Source: Candidatus Makaraimicrobium thalassicum (GTDB taxonomy: Bacteria > Omnitrophota > Gorgyraeia > Tantalellales > Tantalellaceae). From it: 32,763 bases of DNA. The stretch covers positions 1-32,763 of the forward strand of contig QNCM01000016.1 of the NCBI GenBank assembly GCA_003644505.1, read 5' to 3'. The position numbers and the translations under genes were made by a program. Below are positions 6,966 to 15,475 of this stretch, piece by piece. Position 1 is the stretch's first letter, and every line of letters begins with the position of its first letter. The notes beneath the pieces were generated by a model. The model ran no database searches. It was given only the letters and a program-made list of their open reading frames with translations, and was not told the origin of the DNA.

Positions 6966-8531
6966 GTGAAAGTAAAGAGGGCACTGGTAAGCGTGTCGGA
7001 CAAAGCAGGTCTGGATGATTTTGTTAAAGGATTGAACCGGCTGGGGATCGAGATAATATCCACCGGCGGGACCGCCGGGGAGATAGCTTCGCTCGGTGTC
7101 CCGGTGACTGAAGTATCTTCTTATACCGGCTTCCCGGAGATGCTCGACGGAAGGGTCAAGACGCTCCATCCCAGGATACACGCGGGTCTTCTGGCTTTGC
7201 GGGACAACAGGGAACATATGCGCCAGCTGGAAGAGAGCGGTATTCTGCCCATTGACATGGTGGTGGTGAACCTCTACCCCTTTGAGGAAAAGATACGCCG
7301 CGACGGGGTGACCATGGAAGAAGCCGTAGAGAATATCGATATCGGCGGGCCGGCAATGCTTCGCAGCGCCGCCAAGAATTTCAGATCGGTAGCCGTTGTC
7401 AGCTCTCCCTCGCAGTACGGCCGTCTGCTGGCGGAGATGGAAAACAATAGTTGTGAATTAAGCGGGGCCACCCTGAAAGAACTGGCCGTGGAGGTTTTCG
7501 CCGGGACCTCCCGCTACGACGGTCTTATAACACGGTACCTCTCCGGCGGCGCCGCAGCCGGGGATGAAACGGAGGATTTCCCCGATCGGATCGGCATGGA
7601 CATGCAGAAGATCAGGCAGCTTAGATACGGAGAGAATCCGCATCAGAGAGCGGCCTTTTACAGGGAGATCCCGGCGGCGGATGCCGGTATGACCGCTGCC
7701 GGACAGATCCAGGGAAAAGAACTTTCTTTTAATAACATACTGGACCTTGCCGCCGCTCTTAAAATAGTGGAGGATTTTACGGATCCGGCCGTCAGTATCG
7801 TCAAGCATAATAACCCCTGCGGTATCGCGACAGCCGGCACGCTGGAGAAGGCGTATGTGGACGCGCTTGATTGCGACCGTTTAAGCGCCTTCGGCGGCAC
7901 CATGGGTTTTAACCGGGCGGTTGACGGACGGATGGCGGAACTTATCCTTGATGAGGCAAATTTTGTGGAATGTATTATCGCGCCGGAATACGATGAGAAG
8001 GCGCTGGAAGTTTTCGCGAATAAAAAGAACCTCAGGATTCTGAATATCCCCTCTTTCGGCCGCGTCCGGTCCGGAGAAAAGGACCTGAAAAAAATCCCCG
8101 GCGGGGCGCTGCTCCAGGATATGGACACGAAAAACCTGCCGCGTAAGGACCTTAAAACGGTTGCCGGAAAAGAAATTTCAAAAGAGCTGCTGGACTCCCT
8201 GATATTCGCGTGGAAGGCCGTCAAACATGTGAAAAGTAACGCTATTGTATTATGCCGGGGGACAAAGACGGTCGGGATAGGCGCCGGGCAGATGTCGCGG
8301 GTGGATTCGGTGATCATTGCCATACGCAAGGCCGCCGGCAGGGCAAAAGGAGCCGTTCTTGCCAGTGACGCTTTTTTCCCTAAAGTGGATTCCATCGAGG
8401 AAGCGCACAGGGCCGGGATAGCCGCTATCATCCAGCCGGGCGGGTCGATCCGCGATGAAGAGGTGATCGCCGCCTGCAACCGTTTCAACATCCCCATGGC
8501 ATTCACCGGCTTCCGGCACTTTCGCCACTAG
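6966..8531 (+). CDS. purH: Bifunctional AICAR transformylase / IMP cyclohydrolase
   Basis: Catalyses the last two steps of de novo purine synthesis. It formylates AICAR with 10-formyl-THF and then closes the ring to IMP. At 521 residues it is full length. The N-terminal MGS-like cyclohydrolase domain shows STGGTAGEIASLG and the signature GFPEMLDGRVKTLHP. The C-terminal transformylase domain shows RYGENPHQRAAFY, the catalytic KHNNPCG near residue 280, SDAFFPKVDSIEEA and IQPGGSIRDEEVI. The start is GTG at 6966 because AAAGGAGTG lies 7 bases upstream and no ATG fits. With folC downstream it forms a one-carbon/purine pairing, since both use folates. Confidence 0.97.
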   Translation: MKVKRALVSVSDKAGLDDFVKGLNRLGIEIISTGGTAGEIASLGVPVTEVSSYTGFPEMLDGRVKTLHPRIHAGLLALRDNREHMRQLEESGILPIDMVVVNLYPFEEKIRRDGVTMEEAVENIDIGGPAMLRSAAKNFRSVAVVSSPSQYGRLLAEMENNSCELSGATLKELAVEVFAGTSRYDGLITRYLSGGAAAGDETEDFPDRIGMDMQKIRQLRYGENPHQRAAFYREIPAADAGMTAAGQIQGKELSFNNILDLAAALKIVEDFTDPAVSIVKHNNPCGIATAGTLEKAYVDALDCDRLSAFGGTMGFNRAVDGRMAELILDEANFVECIIAPEYDEKALEVFANKKNLRILNIPSFGRVRSGEKDLKKIPGGALLQDMDTKNLPRKDLKTVAGKEISKELLDSLIFAWKAVKHVKSNAIVLCRGTKTVGIGAGQMSRVDSVIIAIRKAAGRAKGAVLASDAFFPKVDSIEEAHRAGIAAIIQPGGSIRDEEVIAACNRFNIPMAFTGFRHFRH

Positions 8532-8562
8532 AGCCTCGTTAAATATTTCCGGGTTACGAATC

Positions 8563-9894
8563 ATGCTTACCTACGAAGACAGCCTTAAATACCTGGATTC
8601 CTTTGTCAATTATGAGGAGATCGGTTTCGCCGGCCTTAAAAAGGATTTTAACCTGAACAGGCTGTCCAGAGCATTAAAAGGGCTGGGATATCCGCACCGC
8701 GGTTATCGTTCTGTTCACGTTGCCGGGACAAAAGGCAAGGGCTCTATCTGCACGTTCACTTCTTCTATCCTGCAAAGTGCGGGCTGCCGTGTGGGGCTTT
8801 TCACTTCGCCGCATCTGATCACCCCTGCCGAACGCATCAAGATAAATAACAGGACCATCGGAAAGACGGATCTCGTTCATATCCTGGATCATCTGCGGGG
8901 ATATCTCGGCCGCGATGCCGCCGAAAAATTTACTTTGTTCGAGATGTACACGTTGATAGCGGTACTGTATTTCAGTATGAAGAAAGTTGATTTCGCTGTT
9001 TTTGAGGCGGGTATGGGCGGACGCCTGGACGCGACGAACGTAATAGACGCGGAAGTCTGCTGTATCAGCCCGGTAAGTTATGACCATACCCAGGTCCTCG
9101 GGAAAAGGATAGGACAGATAGCGCGCGAGAAAGCGGCTATTATCAAACGTAACGCGCACTGCGTGAGCTCTCCACAGCGCGCGTCCGTTCTCCGCGTGAT
9201 CAGGGACAGGTGCGCCGGGGAGGGCGCGTCTTTGTCGCTTGTAGGAAGAGATATAACTTATCGTGTTGACAGTTGCGACGAAAAAGGCAGCCGTTTTGAT
9301 GTTTACGGCAGGCTGGGGCGTTATGAAAAATGCCGGGTGAATATGCCCGGGGATTTCCAGATATCCAACTGTGCCGCGGCCGTGGGTATCTGCGAGCGGG
9401 TGCTGGGGCGCGAAAGGATAGATGAAGACGCGTTCAAGAAAGGCATTGGTCGCGCTTTTATCCCCGGAAGGATGGAGATACTGTGCCGCCGGCCGTTTGT
9501 CATCATTGACGGGGCCCAGAACGGTGACAGCGCGGAGCGGTTGAAATATTCTGTTGAACAAATCTTCAGATATGATAAATTAATACTTCTGCTGGGGTTG
9601 TCGCGGGACAAGAATATTAAAAGCGTCTGCCGTCAGCTTGTGCCCTTTGCGGACGAGATCGTGCTTACGCGCGCTTCCGTGGACCGCGCCGCTGATCCGT
9701 ATCTGATAAGAGGATATATAAAAGGCAGGAGGGTCAGGGTAACGGAAAATGTGAAGGAGTCCCTTGGCACGGCGTTTCACCTGGCGAAAAAGGATGATAT
9801 GATACTGGCCACAGGATCGTTTTTTGTTATAAGCGAAATACGGAAGATGATACTGGGAAACCCTGCGCGAGCCGAAGGGGAACATGATAAATAA
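8563..9894 (+). CDS. folC: Folylpolyglutamate synthase / dihydrofolate synthase
   Basis: Mur-ligase-type enzyme that adds glutamate to folates. Some homologs also make dihydrofolate from dihydropteroate. The 443 residues include the P-loop GTKGKGS (55-61), the FTSPHL motif, the EAGMGGRLDATNVI signature, SYDHTQVLG, and the C-terminal ligase domain with a PGRME motif and DGAQN. The last 11 bases overlap the start of mnmE, so the two genes are tightly coupled. folE lies 1.7 kb downstream, giving this region a folate theme with purH. Confidence 0.95.
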   Translation: MLTYEDSLKYLDSFVNYEEIGFAGLKKDFNLNRLSRALKGLGYPHRGYRSVHVAGTKGKGSICTFTSSILQSAGCRVGLFTSPHLITPAERIKINNRTIGKTDLVHILDHLRGYLGRDAAEKFTLFEMYTLIAVLYFSMKKVDFAVFEAGMGGRLDATNVIDAEVCCISPVSYDHTQVLGKRIGQIAREKAAIIKRNAHCVSSPQRASVLRVIRDRCAGEGASLSLVGRDITYRVDSCDEKGSRFDVYGRLGRYEKCRVNMPGDFQISNCAAAVGICERVLGRERIDEDAFKKGIGRAFIPGRMEILCRRPFVIIDGAQNGDSAERLKYSVEQIFRYDKLILLLGLSRDKNIKSVCRQLVPFADEIVLTRASVDRAADPYLIRGYIKGRRVRVTENVKESLGTAFHLAKKDDMILATGSFFVISEIRKMILGNPARAEGEHDK

Positions 9895-11269
9895 CGATAC
9901 CATCACGGCGATCTCCACCCCTGCCGGAGAAGGGGGCATCGGCATAGTCCGGTTAAGCGGGAAAGATTCTCTCACGATCGCGGACAGGATATTCCGTCCG
10001 GCTAAAGGCGGACCGCCGTCCTCTTACGCGAGTCATACGGTGCATTACGGGCACGTGAAAATGGCGGAAACAGAGGAGACAGTGGACGAGATCCTTCTCA
10101 CTGTAATGCGCGCGCCGAGGACCTACACCACCGAGGACGTGGTAGAGATAAACTGCCATGGCGGAGGCATACCTTTAAGAAAAGTCCTGGAACTGTGTCT
10201 TAGCGAAGGCGCCAGGCTGGCGGAACCCGGAGAATTTACCAGAAGGGCTTTTTTGAACGGGAGGATAGACCTGTCCCAGGCGGAAGCGGTTCTGGACATT
10301 ATAAAGTCTCAAACCGACACGTCAAGGAAGATCGCCGCCCGGCAGCTGCAGGGCGCGCTTTCCGGGGAGATCCGCGGCCTGCGGAACACGATAACCGATA
10401 TTCTGTCCTCGATCGAGCTCACGATAGATTTTTCGCAGGAAGACGTGGAATTCACCCCGGTCCCGGACATCAGCAGCCGCGTGGATGACGCCCGCCGTTC
10501 GGTCAGAAGGATACTGGAAACCTCGGGAAAAGGCATGGTCCTGCGTGAAGGCGCCAGTGTCGTGATATGCGGCAGGCCCAATGTCGGCAAATCCAGCCTG
10601 ATGAACGCCTTATTGAAACACGACAGGGTGATCGTCACTTCCGTGGCAGGGACGACCAGGGATATTATAGAAGAATCCATAAACATCGCGGGAGTCAGGA
10701 TCCGGCTGACGGATACCGCCGGCATAATAGGTACGCGGGACAGGGTCGAGATCGAGGGCATTAGACGTTCCAGGGAGAAGCTTACGCGTGCTGATGTCGT
10801 GGTTTTCATGATGGATCACAGCCGGCCGCTCACCCCCGCGGATGAGGAGATATACAGGACGGTCAGGGATAAAAGAACCGTAATTGTCGCGAATAAGACC
10901 GATCTGCAGCGCAGGCTGGATCTTGACGAAGCCGGAAAGCGGTTCGGCGGGGAAGAGATACTGGAGATCTCGGCGTTGAAGAAAGAGGGCCTGGCCGAAG
11001 TAGAGGACGCGATAGCCGGGAAACTTCTCAAGGGGGGCGCCGGAATACCGGAAGGGCCTGTGGTGACGAACATCCGGCACAAAAGGATCCTTGAGAAGGC
11101 CGCCGAAAACATGGAAAGAGCCGCGGGAGTCACAGGCGCGAATTATAACGGAGAACTCCTTGCAAGCGACCTCAATGAGGCAGTTTATCAGCTGGGCCTG
11201 ATCATCGGCGAGTCAGTGGAGGACGACGTCCTGAAAAGGATCTTTTCGCGATTTTGTATAGGAAAGTGA
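9884..11269 (+). CDS. mnmE: tRNA uridine-5-carboxymethylaminomethyl modification GTPase MnmE
   Basis: With MnmG it modifies U34 of several tRNAs, using GTP and a folate one-carbon donor. At 461 residues it is full length. It has the N-terminal folate-binding domain (TPAGEGGIGIVRLSG), a helical domain with an inserted G domain (G1 GRPNVGKSS near residue 230, TTRDIIEE, DTAG, NKTD), and the diagnostic C-terminal CIGK, whose Cys is catalytic or structural in the family. It begins inside the end of folC. A gene-free stretch of 315 bases that holds a folded RNA candidate follows the stop. Confidence 0.97.
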   Translation: MINNDTITAISTPAGEGGIGIVRLSGKDSLTIADRIFRPAKGGPPSSYASHTVHYGHVKMAETEETVDEILLTVMRAPRTYTTEDVVEINCHGGGIPLRKVLELCLSEGARLAEPGEFTRRAFLNGRIDLSQAEAVLDIIKSQTDTSRKIAARQLQGALSGEIRGLRNTITDILSSIELTIDFSQEDVEFTPVPDISSRVDDARRSVRRILETSGKGMVLREGASVVICGRPNVGKSSLMNALLKHDRVIVTSVAGTTRDIIEESINIAGVRIRLTDTAGIIGTRDRVEIEGIRRSREKLTRADVVVFMMDHSRPLTPADEEIYRTVRDKRTVIVANKTDLQRRLDLDEAGKRFGGEEILEISALKKEGLAEVEDAIAGKLLKGGAGIPEGPVVTNIRHKRILEKAAENMERAAGVTGANYNGELLASDLNEAVYQLGLIIGESVEDDVLKRIFSRFCIGK

Positions 11270-11358
11270 ATTTATGCAGAGCTAACGATATCTAAAGTGG
11301 CCGCAATATATAAAAGTCTATATTATTATGGGTGCAATTAACGAGTTGACTTTGTAAA

Positions 11359-11532
11359 AGAGAGGTTTGGATTATCCCGTACAGGGCCTTAAATGGCCGA
11401 GCAAGCTTGGTATCCGCCGATGCCTGATAATATAAGATAGAAGGCAGAGGCGGATTTGCGAGGCCATTTTGGGGTCCGATGTGCCGCTGGAGCAAATCTC
11501 ACGTTCCTGGTAGGGATAATCCAAAGCTCTCT
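11359..11532 (+). ncRNA. Candidate structured RNA, 6S-like architecture
   Basis: This is the main content of the 11270-11584 gene-free stretch. Hand folding gives one long stem. 11359-11364 pair with 11527-11532. After a single mismatch, 11366-11378 pair without error with 11513-11525. 11380-11385 pair with 11506-11512 with one bulge, and 11387-11398 with 11462-11473 (one mismatch, one wobble). The apical arm pairs 11401-11404 with 11456-11459, 11412-11418 with 11449-11455, a tandem G-A step, then 11421-11425 with 11442-11446, closing a 16-base loop. About 31 bases of the 3' strand (11475-11505) stay unpaired. Length and shape recall 6S RNA. A cis-acting leader of folE, which starts 52 bases downstream, is an alternative. 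No T-run follows and no motif of a known riboswitch was recognised. The strand is assumed from the neighbouring genes. Confidence 0.5.
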
Positions 11533-11584
11533 CGCAGTGTGCATACTTGAAATCTTACAGTGAATTAGGCAATAAGGGGGAGCC

Positions 11585-12157
11585 ATGGATAAGGAAAAAA
11601 TAAAGAGAGCGATAAGGGATATACTGGAAGCGGTGGGTGATGACCCCCGGAGAGAAGGGCTGAAAGATACCCCGCGGAGAGTGGCGGATATGTATGAGGA
11701 AATACTGGGGGGCATGACCAGGAACATTGACGATGAGCTGAAGGTGTTTTTCGAGGCTGAGCACGATGAGATCATACTTCTTAAGGATATCCCGCTGTAT
11801 TCCATATGTGAGCATCATATGGTCCCGTTTATCGGCAGGGCGCATGTGGCGTATATCCCCGACGGGAACCGGATCACCGGGCTGAGCAAGATCGCCAGGA
11901 TCGTTGATATCCTGTCCAGGAGACTGCAGGTCCAGGAGCGCCTTACCACCGAGATAGCCGGGATTCTTATGAAAAAACTAAAGCCCAAGGGCGTTCTTGT
12001 GGTCGTTGAAGCGGAGCACCTCTGTATGAGCATGAGGGGCGTCAAGAAACCCGGGATCACCACTACCACAAGCGCGGTAAAAGGCATATTCCGGACAAGT
12101 CAGAAAACGCGGTCCGAAGCCCTGTCACTTATCAGGCACGAGAGGTGGACCCGCTAA
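11585..12157 (+). CDS. folE: GTP cyclohydrolase I
   Basis: Converts GTP to 7,8-dihydroneopterin triphosphate, the first step of folate (and queuosine or pterin) synthesis. The 190 residues match the type I family: [17 protein letters not shown] near the N terminus, the zinc-binding CEHHMVPF with Cys75 and His78, the QERLTTEIA stretch and the second zinc Cys147 in CMSMRGVKK. All three zinc ligands are present. A GGGGGAG ribosome site ends 2 bases before the ATG. The upstream 315 bases hold a strongly folded RNA that might belong to its leader. Confidence 0.96.
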   Translation: MDKEKIKRAIRDILEAVGDDPRREGLKDTPRRVADMYEEILGGMTRNIDDELKVFFEAEHDEIILLKDIPLYSICEHHMVPFIGRAHVAYIPDGNRITGLSKIARIVDILSRRLQVQERLTTEIAGILMKKLKPKGVLVVVEAEHLCMSMRGVKKPGITTTTSAVKGIFRTSQKTRSEALSLIRHERWTR

Positions 12158-12162
12158 TTTAT

Positions 12163-12191
12163 TTGCTTTTTCCGTTTCTATATAATATAAT
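12163..12191 (+). promoter_or_regulatory. Predicted promoter for the DUF212/L,D-transpeptidase genes
   Basis: TTGCTT (12163-12168) and TATAAT (12186-12191) are 17 bases apart in the gap after folE. Another TATAAT occurs five bases earlier and one at about 12233, so the exact start is uncertain. Confidence 0.45.
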
Positions 12192-12262
12192 TGAGCAACA
12201 AATTCGCATAACTGACGTTGTCGTAAGATTTTATAATAAGGCGGGAGGGAAATTTACCGGAT

Positions 12263-12721
12263 ATGAGCGAACACGACGTTGTCTGGCAGTTTTTTCATAA
12301 TGATGTCGTTGTCTCTACCTTTTTGGGGTGGTTCGTCGCGCAGGTCATTAAGGTGATCATCGGCGTTGTACACGAAAAACGGTTCAATTTTAAATGGTTT
12401 ATAGGCACTGGCGGCATGCCGAGTTCCCATGCGGCCGGAGTGACGGCCCTGGCCACAAGCGTCGGCCTTTATCATGGGGTCGGGACACCGCTTTTTGCCG
12501 TGGCGCTTATGTTCACTATCGTGGTGATCTGTGACGCGCAGGGTGTGCGCTGGTATACGGGAAAACAGGCTGAGATCCTGAATAAGATCATGGATGACAT
12601 ATATTGGAAAAAAAGGATACAGGAGGACAGGCTCAAGGAGTTGATAGGGCATACCCCGATCCAGATAATAGCGGGTATATTTGTCGGCCTTGCTGCGGCG
12701 TTCTCGTTATACTGGCTGTAA
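12263..12721 (+). CDS. Divergent PAP2-family (DUF212, YuiD-like) membrane protein
   Basis: A 152-residue inner-membrane protein of the divergent PAP2 family (acid phosphatase/vanadium haloperoxidase-related, DUF212). The signature region GTGGMPSSHAAGVTALA, followed by VICDAQGVRWYTGKQAE, is typical. The SSH pair recalls the PAP2 phosphatase site, but enzymatic activity has not been established for the family as far as I know. Four hydrophobic segments are visible. The best ribosome site, GGGAGG, is about 14 bases from the ATG, which is longer than usual. It lies 15 bases before the L,D-transpeptidase gene, so a link to cell-wall or lipid-carrier metabolism is possible but unproven. Confidence 0.85.
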   Translation: MSEHDVVWQFFHNDVVVSTFLGWFVAQVIKVIIGVVHEKRFNFKWFIGTGGMPSSHAAGVTALATSVGLYHGVGTPLFAVALMFTIVVICDAQGVRWYTGKQAEILNKIMDDIYWKKRIQEDRLKELIGHTPIQIIAGIFVGLAAAFSLYWL

Positions 12722-12736
12722 AAAAAGGAGAAAACC

Positions 12737-13699
12737 GTGAAAAAAAAGAGCATAATTCTGGCAATCGCCGCTTTTTCGGTCATTCTTATTACCGCAGTGT
12801 CGTTCCTGGTCCTGAAAAAAGTGCCTGAAACCCTGTTATCCGCCCGGAAGACGGATAAAGCGGAAGTGATATATGGAAGGGCGGAGGAATTTCTCAAGGC
12901 CGGTGAATACCATAAAGCCGCCGATATACTGCTTATAATTGTCAGCCGCTATCCCGATTCCATATATGCCGAGAGATCACTGAGGAAACTGGCGTCTATT
13001 TGTCTTGCCAGGAGCGATTACGTAAAGGCGAAATATTATTACGACAGGCTTTTGAAGGATTTCCCCCGGATAAAAGACGCTGGAGAGATCCGTTCCGCTG
13101 TTGAAGGGCTTAATATGAAGATGATGCAGTCCCCGGTCATGACCGCGGATAGTATTGAATATGTGGTTCAGCCGGGGAATACCCTTATTGCCATCGCCAA
13201 AAAGTTCAATACCACGGTTGAGCTGGTCAAAATGATGAACGGCCTGCAGAATGATATTATCCGCCCGGGGCAGAAGCTCAAGATCAATATTTCCAAATTT
13301 TCCATTTATATCGACAGGTTTCAGAATATCCTGATATTAAGGAAGGACGGTGAACCGTTCAGGACCTACAGCATCGCTACCGGAAAAGATAATTCAACGC
13401 CGCTGGGTAATTTTGCCATTGTGGACAAGATGGTCAGGCCACCGTGGACAAAACCCGGGGTGGGTATAGTCCTGCCGGACAGCGATGAATACGAGCTGGG
13501 AGAACGGTGGATGCCTCTTTCTATCCACGGATATGGCATTCATGGCACTAATGACGACAGTTCCATAGGCAGGCAGGCAACTGCCGGCTGCGTCCGTATG
13601 CACAACAGCGATGTCATTGAGTTGTATGATATGGTGACCAAAGGCACTGCGGTGGAGATCGTTGACAGCCGGGAGAAGACGGAGGGCAAGGTAGAATAA
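12737..13699 (+). CDS. LysM-containing L,D-transpeptidase (YkuD domain)
   Basis: Periplasmic cell-wall enzyme that forms 3-3 peptidoglycan cross-links or anchors proteins to peptidoglycan. The 320 residues start with a signal anchor (about 5-26). A TPR-like helical region follows (about 43-130, AGEYHKAADILL then SDYVKAKYYYDRLL). Then come one LysM domain (about 140-184, EYVVQPGNTL to IIRPGQKLKI) and a YkuD domain (about 188-312). The catalytic signature HGTNDDSSIGRQATAGCVRM holds the nucleophile Cys285. The start is GTG at 12737 with AAGGAG 6 bases before it. The TPR module suggests a protein partner. Confidence 0.92.
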   Translation: MKKKSIILAIAAFSVILITAVSFLVLKKVPETLLSARKTDKAEVIYGRAEEFLKAGEYHKAADILLIIVSRYPDSIYAERSLRKLASICLARSDYVKAKYYYDRLLKDFPRIKDAGEIRSAVEGLNMKMMQSPVMTADSIEYVVQPGNTLIAIAKKFNTTVELVKMMNGLQNDIIRPGQKLKINISKFSIYIDRFQNILILRKDGEPFRTYSIATGKDNSTPLGNFAIVDKMVRPPWTKPGVGIVLPDSDEYELGERWMPLSIHGYGIHGTNDDSSIGRQATAGCVRMHNSDVIELYDMVTKGTAVEIVDSREKTEGKVE

Positions 13700-13722
13700 G
13701 GGCCCGTTGGAGATAAGCTGAC

Positions 13723-14679
13723 ATGGCTATCGTACTTGAGTTTGAAAAACCGATAATAGAGCTCGAAAACAAGATCAAGGAGCTCAAGAGATTCACCAGA
13801 GAAGAAGATATTGATCTTGCTGAGGAGATAACCAGGCTTAACAAGAGGCTGGATAAGCTCAGGAAGGACGTTTTCGGGAGTCTGACATCCTGGCAGAGAG
13901 TCCAGCTTTCCAGGCATCCGGACCGTCCGTATACGCTGGACTATATAAACGTGATGACGGAGGATTTTATCGAGATCCACGGTGACCGCTGTTTTGGCGA
14001 CGACCGGGCCTTGATAGGGGGACTGGCGCGGATAGGCGGCAGGAAATTCATGATCCTGGGGCATCAGAAGGGCCGCGACATGAAAGAGAACCTGGAAAGG
14101 AATTTTGGATGCGCTCATCCGGAAGGATACCGCAAAGCCATGCGCCTCATGCGGCTTGCCGAGAAGTGCGGGATACCCGTAGTCAGCTTGATAGACACGC
14201 CGGGAGCATACCCCGGAATAGGAGCCGAAGAGCGCGGCCAGGCGGAAGCGATAGCATATAATCTGCGGGAAATGGGGGGACTGAAGGTGCCCATTATCGT
14301 ATTCGTTATCGGAGAAGGCGGTTCCGGCGGGGCTCTTGGCATAGGCATGGGAGACAGGGTGTTTGTTCTGGAGAACGCGTATTATTCCGTGATTTCCCCC
14401 GAAGGATGCGCGGCAATCCTCTGGAAAGAGCGGACAAAAGCTCCTTCCGCGGCTAAATGCCTCAAACTCACGGCGCCGGAACTTCTTGAGCTGGGGGTGA
14501 TCGACGGCATAATACCGGAACCTCTCGGAGGAGTTCACAGGGACCTGGAACAGGCGGCGGAAGAGATCAAAAGGACTATCCTGAAGAGCCTTGAGGAACT
14601 TTCCCAGCTGACGGTGGATGAACTGCTGGAGAACAGGTACAGAAAATACCGCAATATGGGGGTCTATAAAGAGGGGTGA
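13723..14679 (+). CDS. accA: Acetyl-CoA carboxylase carboxyltransferase subunit alpha
   Basis: Half of the carboxyltransferase that makes malonyl-CoA for fatty acid synthesis. The 318 residues match AccA end to end: the N-terminal helix FEKPIIELENKI, HPDRPYTLDYI, the biotin/CoA-site region GHQKGRDMKENLERNFG, IDTPGAYPG, EGGSGGALGI and the C-terminal EPLGGVHRD. The partner subunit AccD is not in this window. It begins the long same-strand block that continues through the partner-switching, Mla and FecR genes. The next gene starts only 9 bases after its stop. Confidence 0.96.
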   Translation: MAIVLEFEKPIIELENKIKELKRFTREEDIDLAEEITRLNKRLDKLRKDVFGSLTSWQRVQLSRHPDRPYTLDYINVMTEDFIEIHGDRCFGDDRALIGGLARIGGRKFMILGHQKGRDMKENLERNFGCAHPEGYRKAMRLMRLAEKCGIPVVSLIDTPGAYPGIGAEERGQAEAIAYNLREMGGLKVPIIVFVIGEGGSGGALGIGMGDRVFVLENAYYSVISPEGCAAILWKERTKAPSAAKCLKLTAPELLELGVIDGIIPEPLGGVHRDLEQAAEEIKRTILKSLEELSQLTVDELLENRYRKYRNMGVYKEG

Positions 14680-14688
14680 TATCGACAT

Positions 14689-15099
14689 ATGGTAATGAAA
14701 ACGACCATTGCCAATGACAGCCGTCTCTTAAAGGAGATAAGCGGAAAAATAATAGATATCCTGAAGGGAAAAGGCGTTGAGGAGGGAATTATCTTTGATA
14801 TTCACGTGGGGCTTGAAGAAGCCCTGCGCAATGCCATGATGCATGGGAACAAGTGGGATCCCGACAAGAAAGTAACAGTTGAGACAGAGATAGCCGGGGC
14901 CGCGGCGATCATATGCGTGGAAGATGAGGGGAACGGGTTCGATCCGAAGATCCTTCCGGATCCCACGCTCGACGAAAATCTGCTTAAGGAAAGCGGCCGG
15001 GGGGTTTACCTCATCCGGCATCTTATGGATGAAGTGCGCTATGAGAACGGCGGCAGAAGAATCATTATGACAAAATATCTGGATAAAAAACATTTCTAA
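14689..15099 (+). CDS. RsbW/SpoIIAB-type anti-sigma factor kinase
   Basis: A 136-residue single-domain GHKL ATPase of the HATPase_c_2 type. In partner-switching systems such proteins bind and silence a sigma factor and phosphorylate a STAS antagonist. The N box GLEEALRNAMMHGN (Asn48) and the G1 box DEGNGFDP (79-86) are intact, as is a glycine-rich SGRGVYLI loop. It lacks a dimerisation/phosphoacceptor domain, so it is not a two-component sensor kinase. A STAS gene starts 12 bases downstream, and a matching PP2C phosphatase is encoded at 20708-22627. No sigma factor gene is seen in the window, so the final target is unknown. Confidence 0.88.
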   Translation: MVMKTTIANDSRLLKEISGKIIDILKGKGVEEGIIFDIHVGLEEALRNAMMHGNKWDPDKKVTVETEIAGAAAIICVEDEGNGFDPKILPDPTLDENLLKESGRGVYLIRHLMDEVRYENGGRRIIMTKYLDKKHF

Positions 15100-15111
15100 C
15101 TGGAGGCAGCT

Positions 15112-15453
15112 ATGGAGATAAAACGCGAGGAAAGTAACGGTATAGTGATTTTCAGGGTGGCCGGTGATATTGACCTGAATACGTCCCCCGAGCTGAAAAA
15201 GTTTTTTGACCAGGTGATAAAAGAGAATAAGAAAAAGATCCTGATAGATCTGAAAGACGTAAGTTATGTGGACAGTTCCGGGCTTGCCACTCTGGTCGAG
15301 ATATTGAAGAACCTGCGCGTATACGGGGGCAGGCTCAAGTTGACCAGTCTTTCAGCCAAGGTGAGGGGCCTTTTTGAAATAACAAGGTTAGACAAATTGT
15401 TCGATATCTCAGCCGGGGAAGAAGATGCCCTGAGTTCTTTTAATGAAGCATAG
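15112..15453 (+). CDS. STAS-domain protein (anti-sigma factor antagonist or MlaB-like)
   Basis: A 113-residue stand-alone STAS domain. It shows the phosphoacceptor motif VDSSGLATLVE (DSSG at 54-57), where RsbV/SpoIIAA proteins are phosphorylated by their partner kinase. The order kinase-STAS with 12 bases between them and a TGGAGG ribosome site fits an RsbW/RsbV pair. However, mlaE follows 22 bases downstream, and in the Mla system the STAS protein MlaB binds the ATPase MlaF. Both roles are compatible with the sequence. The intact DSSG serines and adjacent kinase favour regulation by phosphorylation. Confidence 0.88.
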   Translation: MEIKREESNGIVIFRVAGDIDLNTSPELKKFFDQVIKENKKKILIDLKDVSYVDSSGLATLVEILKNLRVYGGRLKLTSLSAKVRGLFEITRLDKLFDISAGEEDALSSFNEA

Positions 15454-15475
15454 CCGGTAAACCAGTGACTGAATA

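Noticed and set aside
11346-11375. TTGACT plus GATTAT as promoter of the folded RNA
   Set aside because: The start would fall inside the 5' arm near 11382 and remove half of the long stem. The -10 box is also a weak match.
11270-11584. RNase P RNA, tmRNA or SRP RNA in the mnmE-folE gap
   Set aside because: None of the conserved sequence blocks of these RNAs was found, and the folded part is too short for RNase P or tmRNA.
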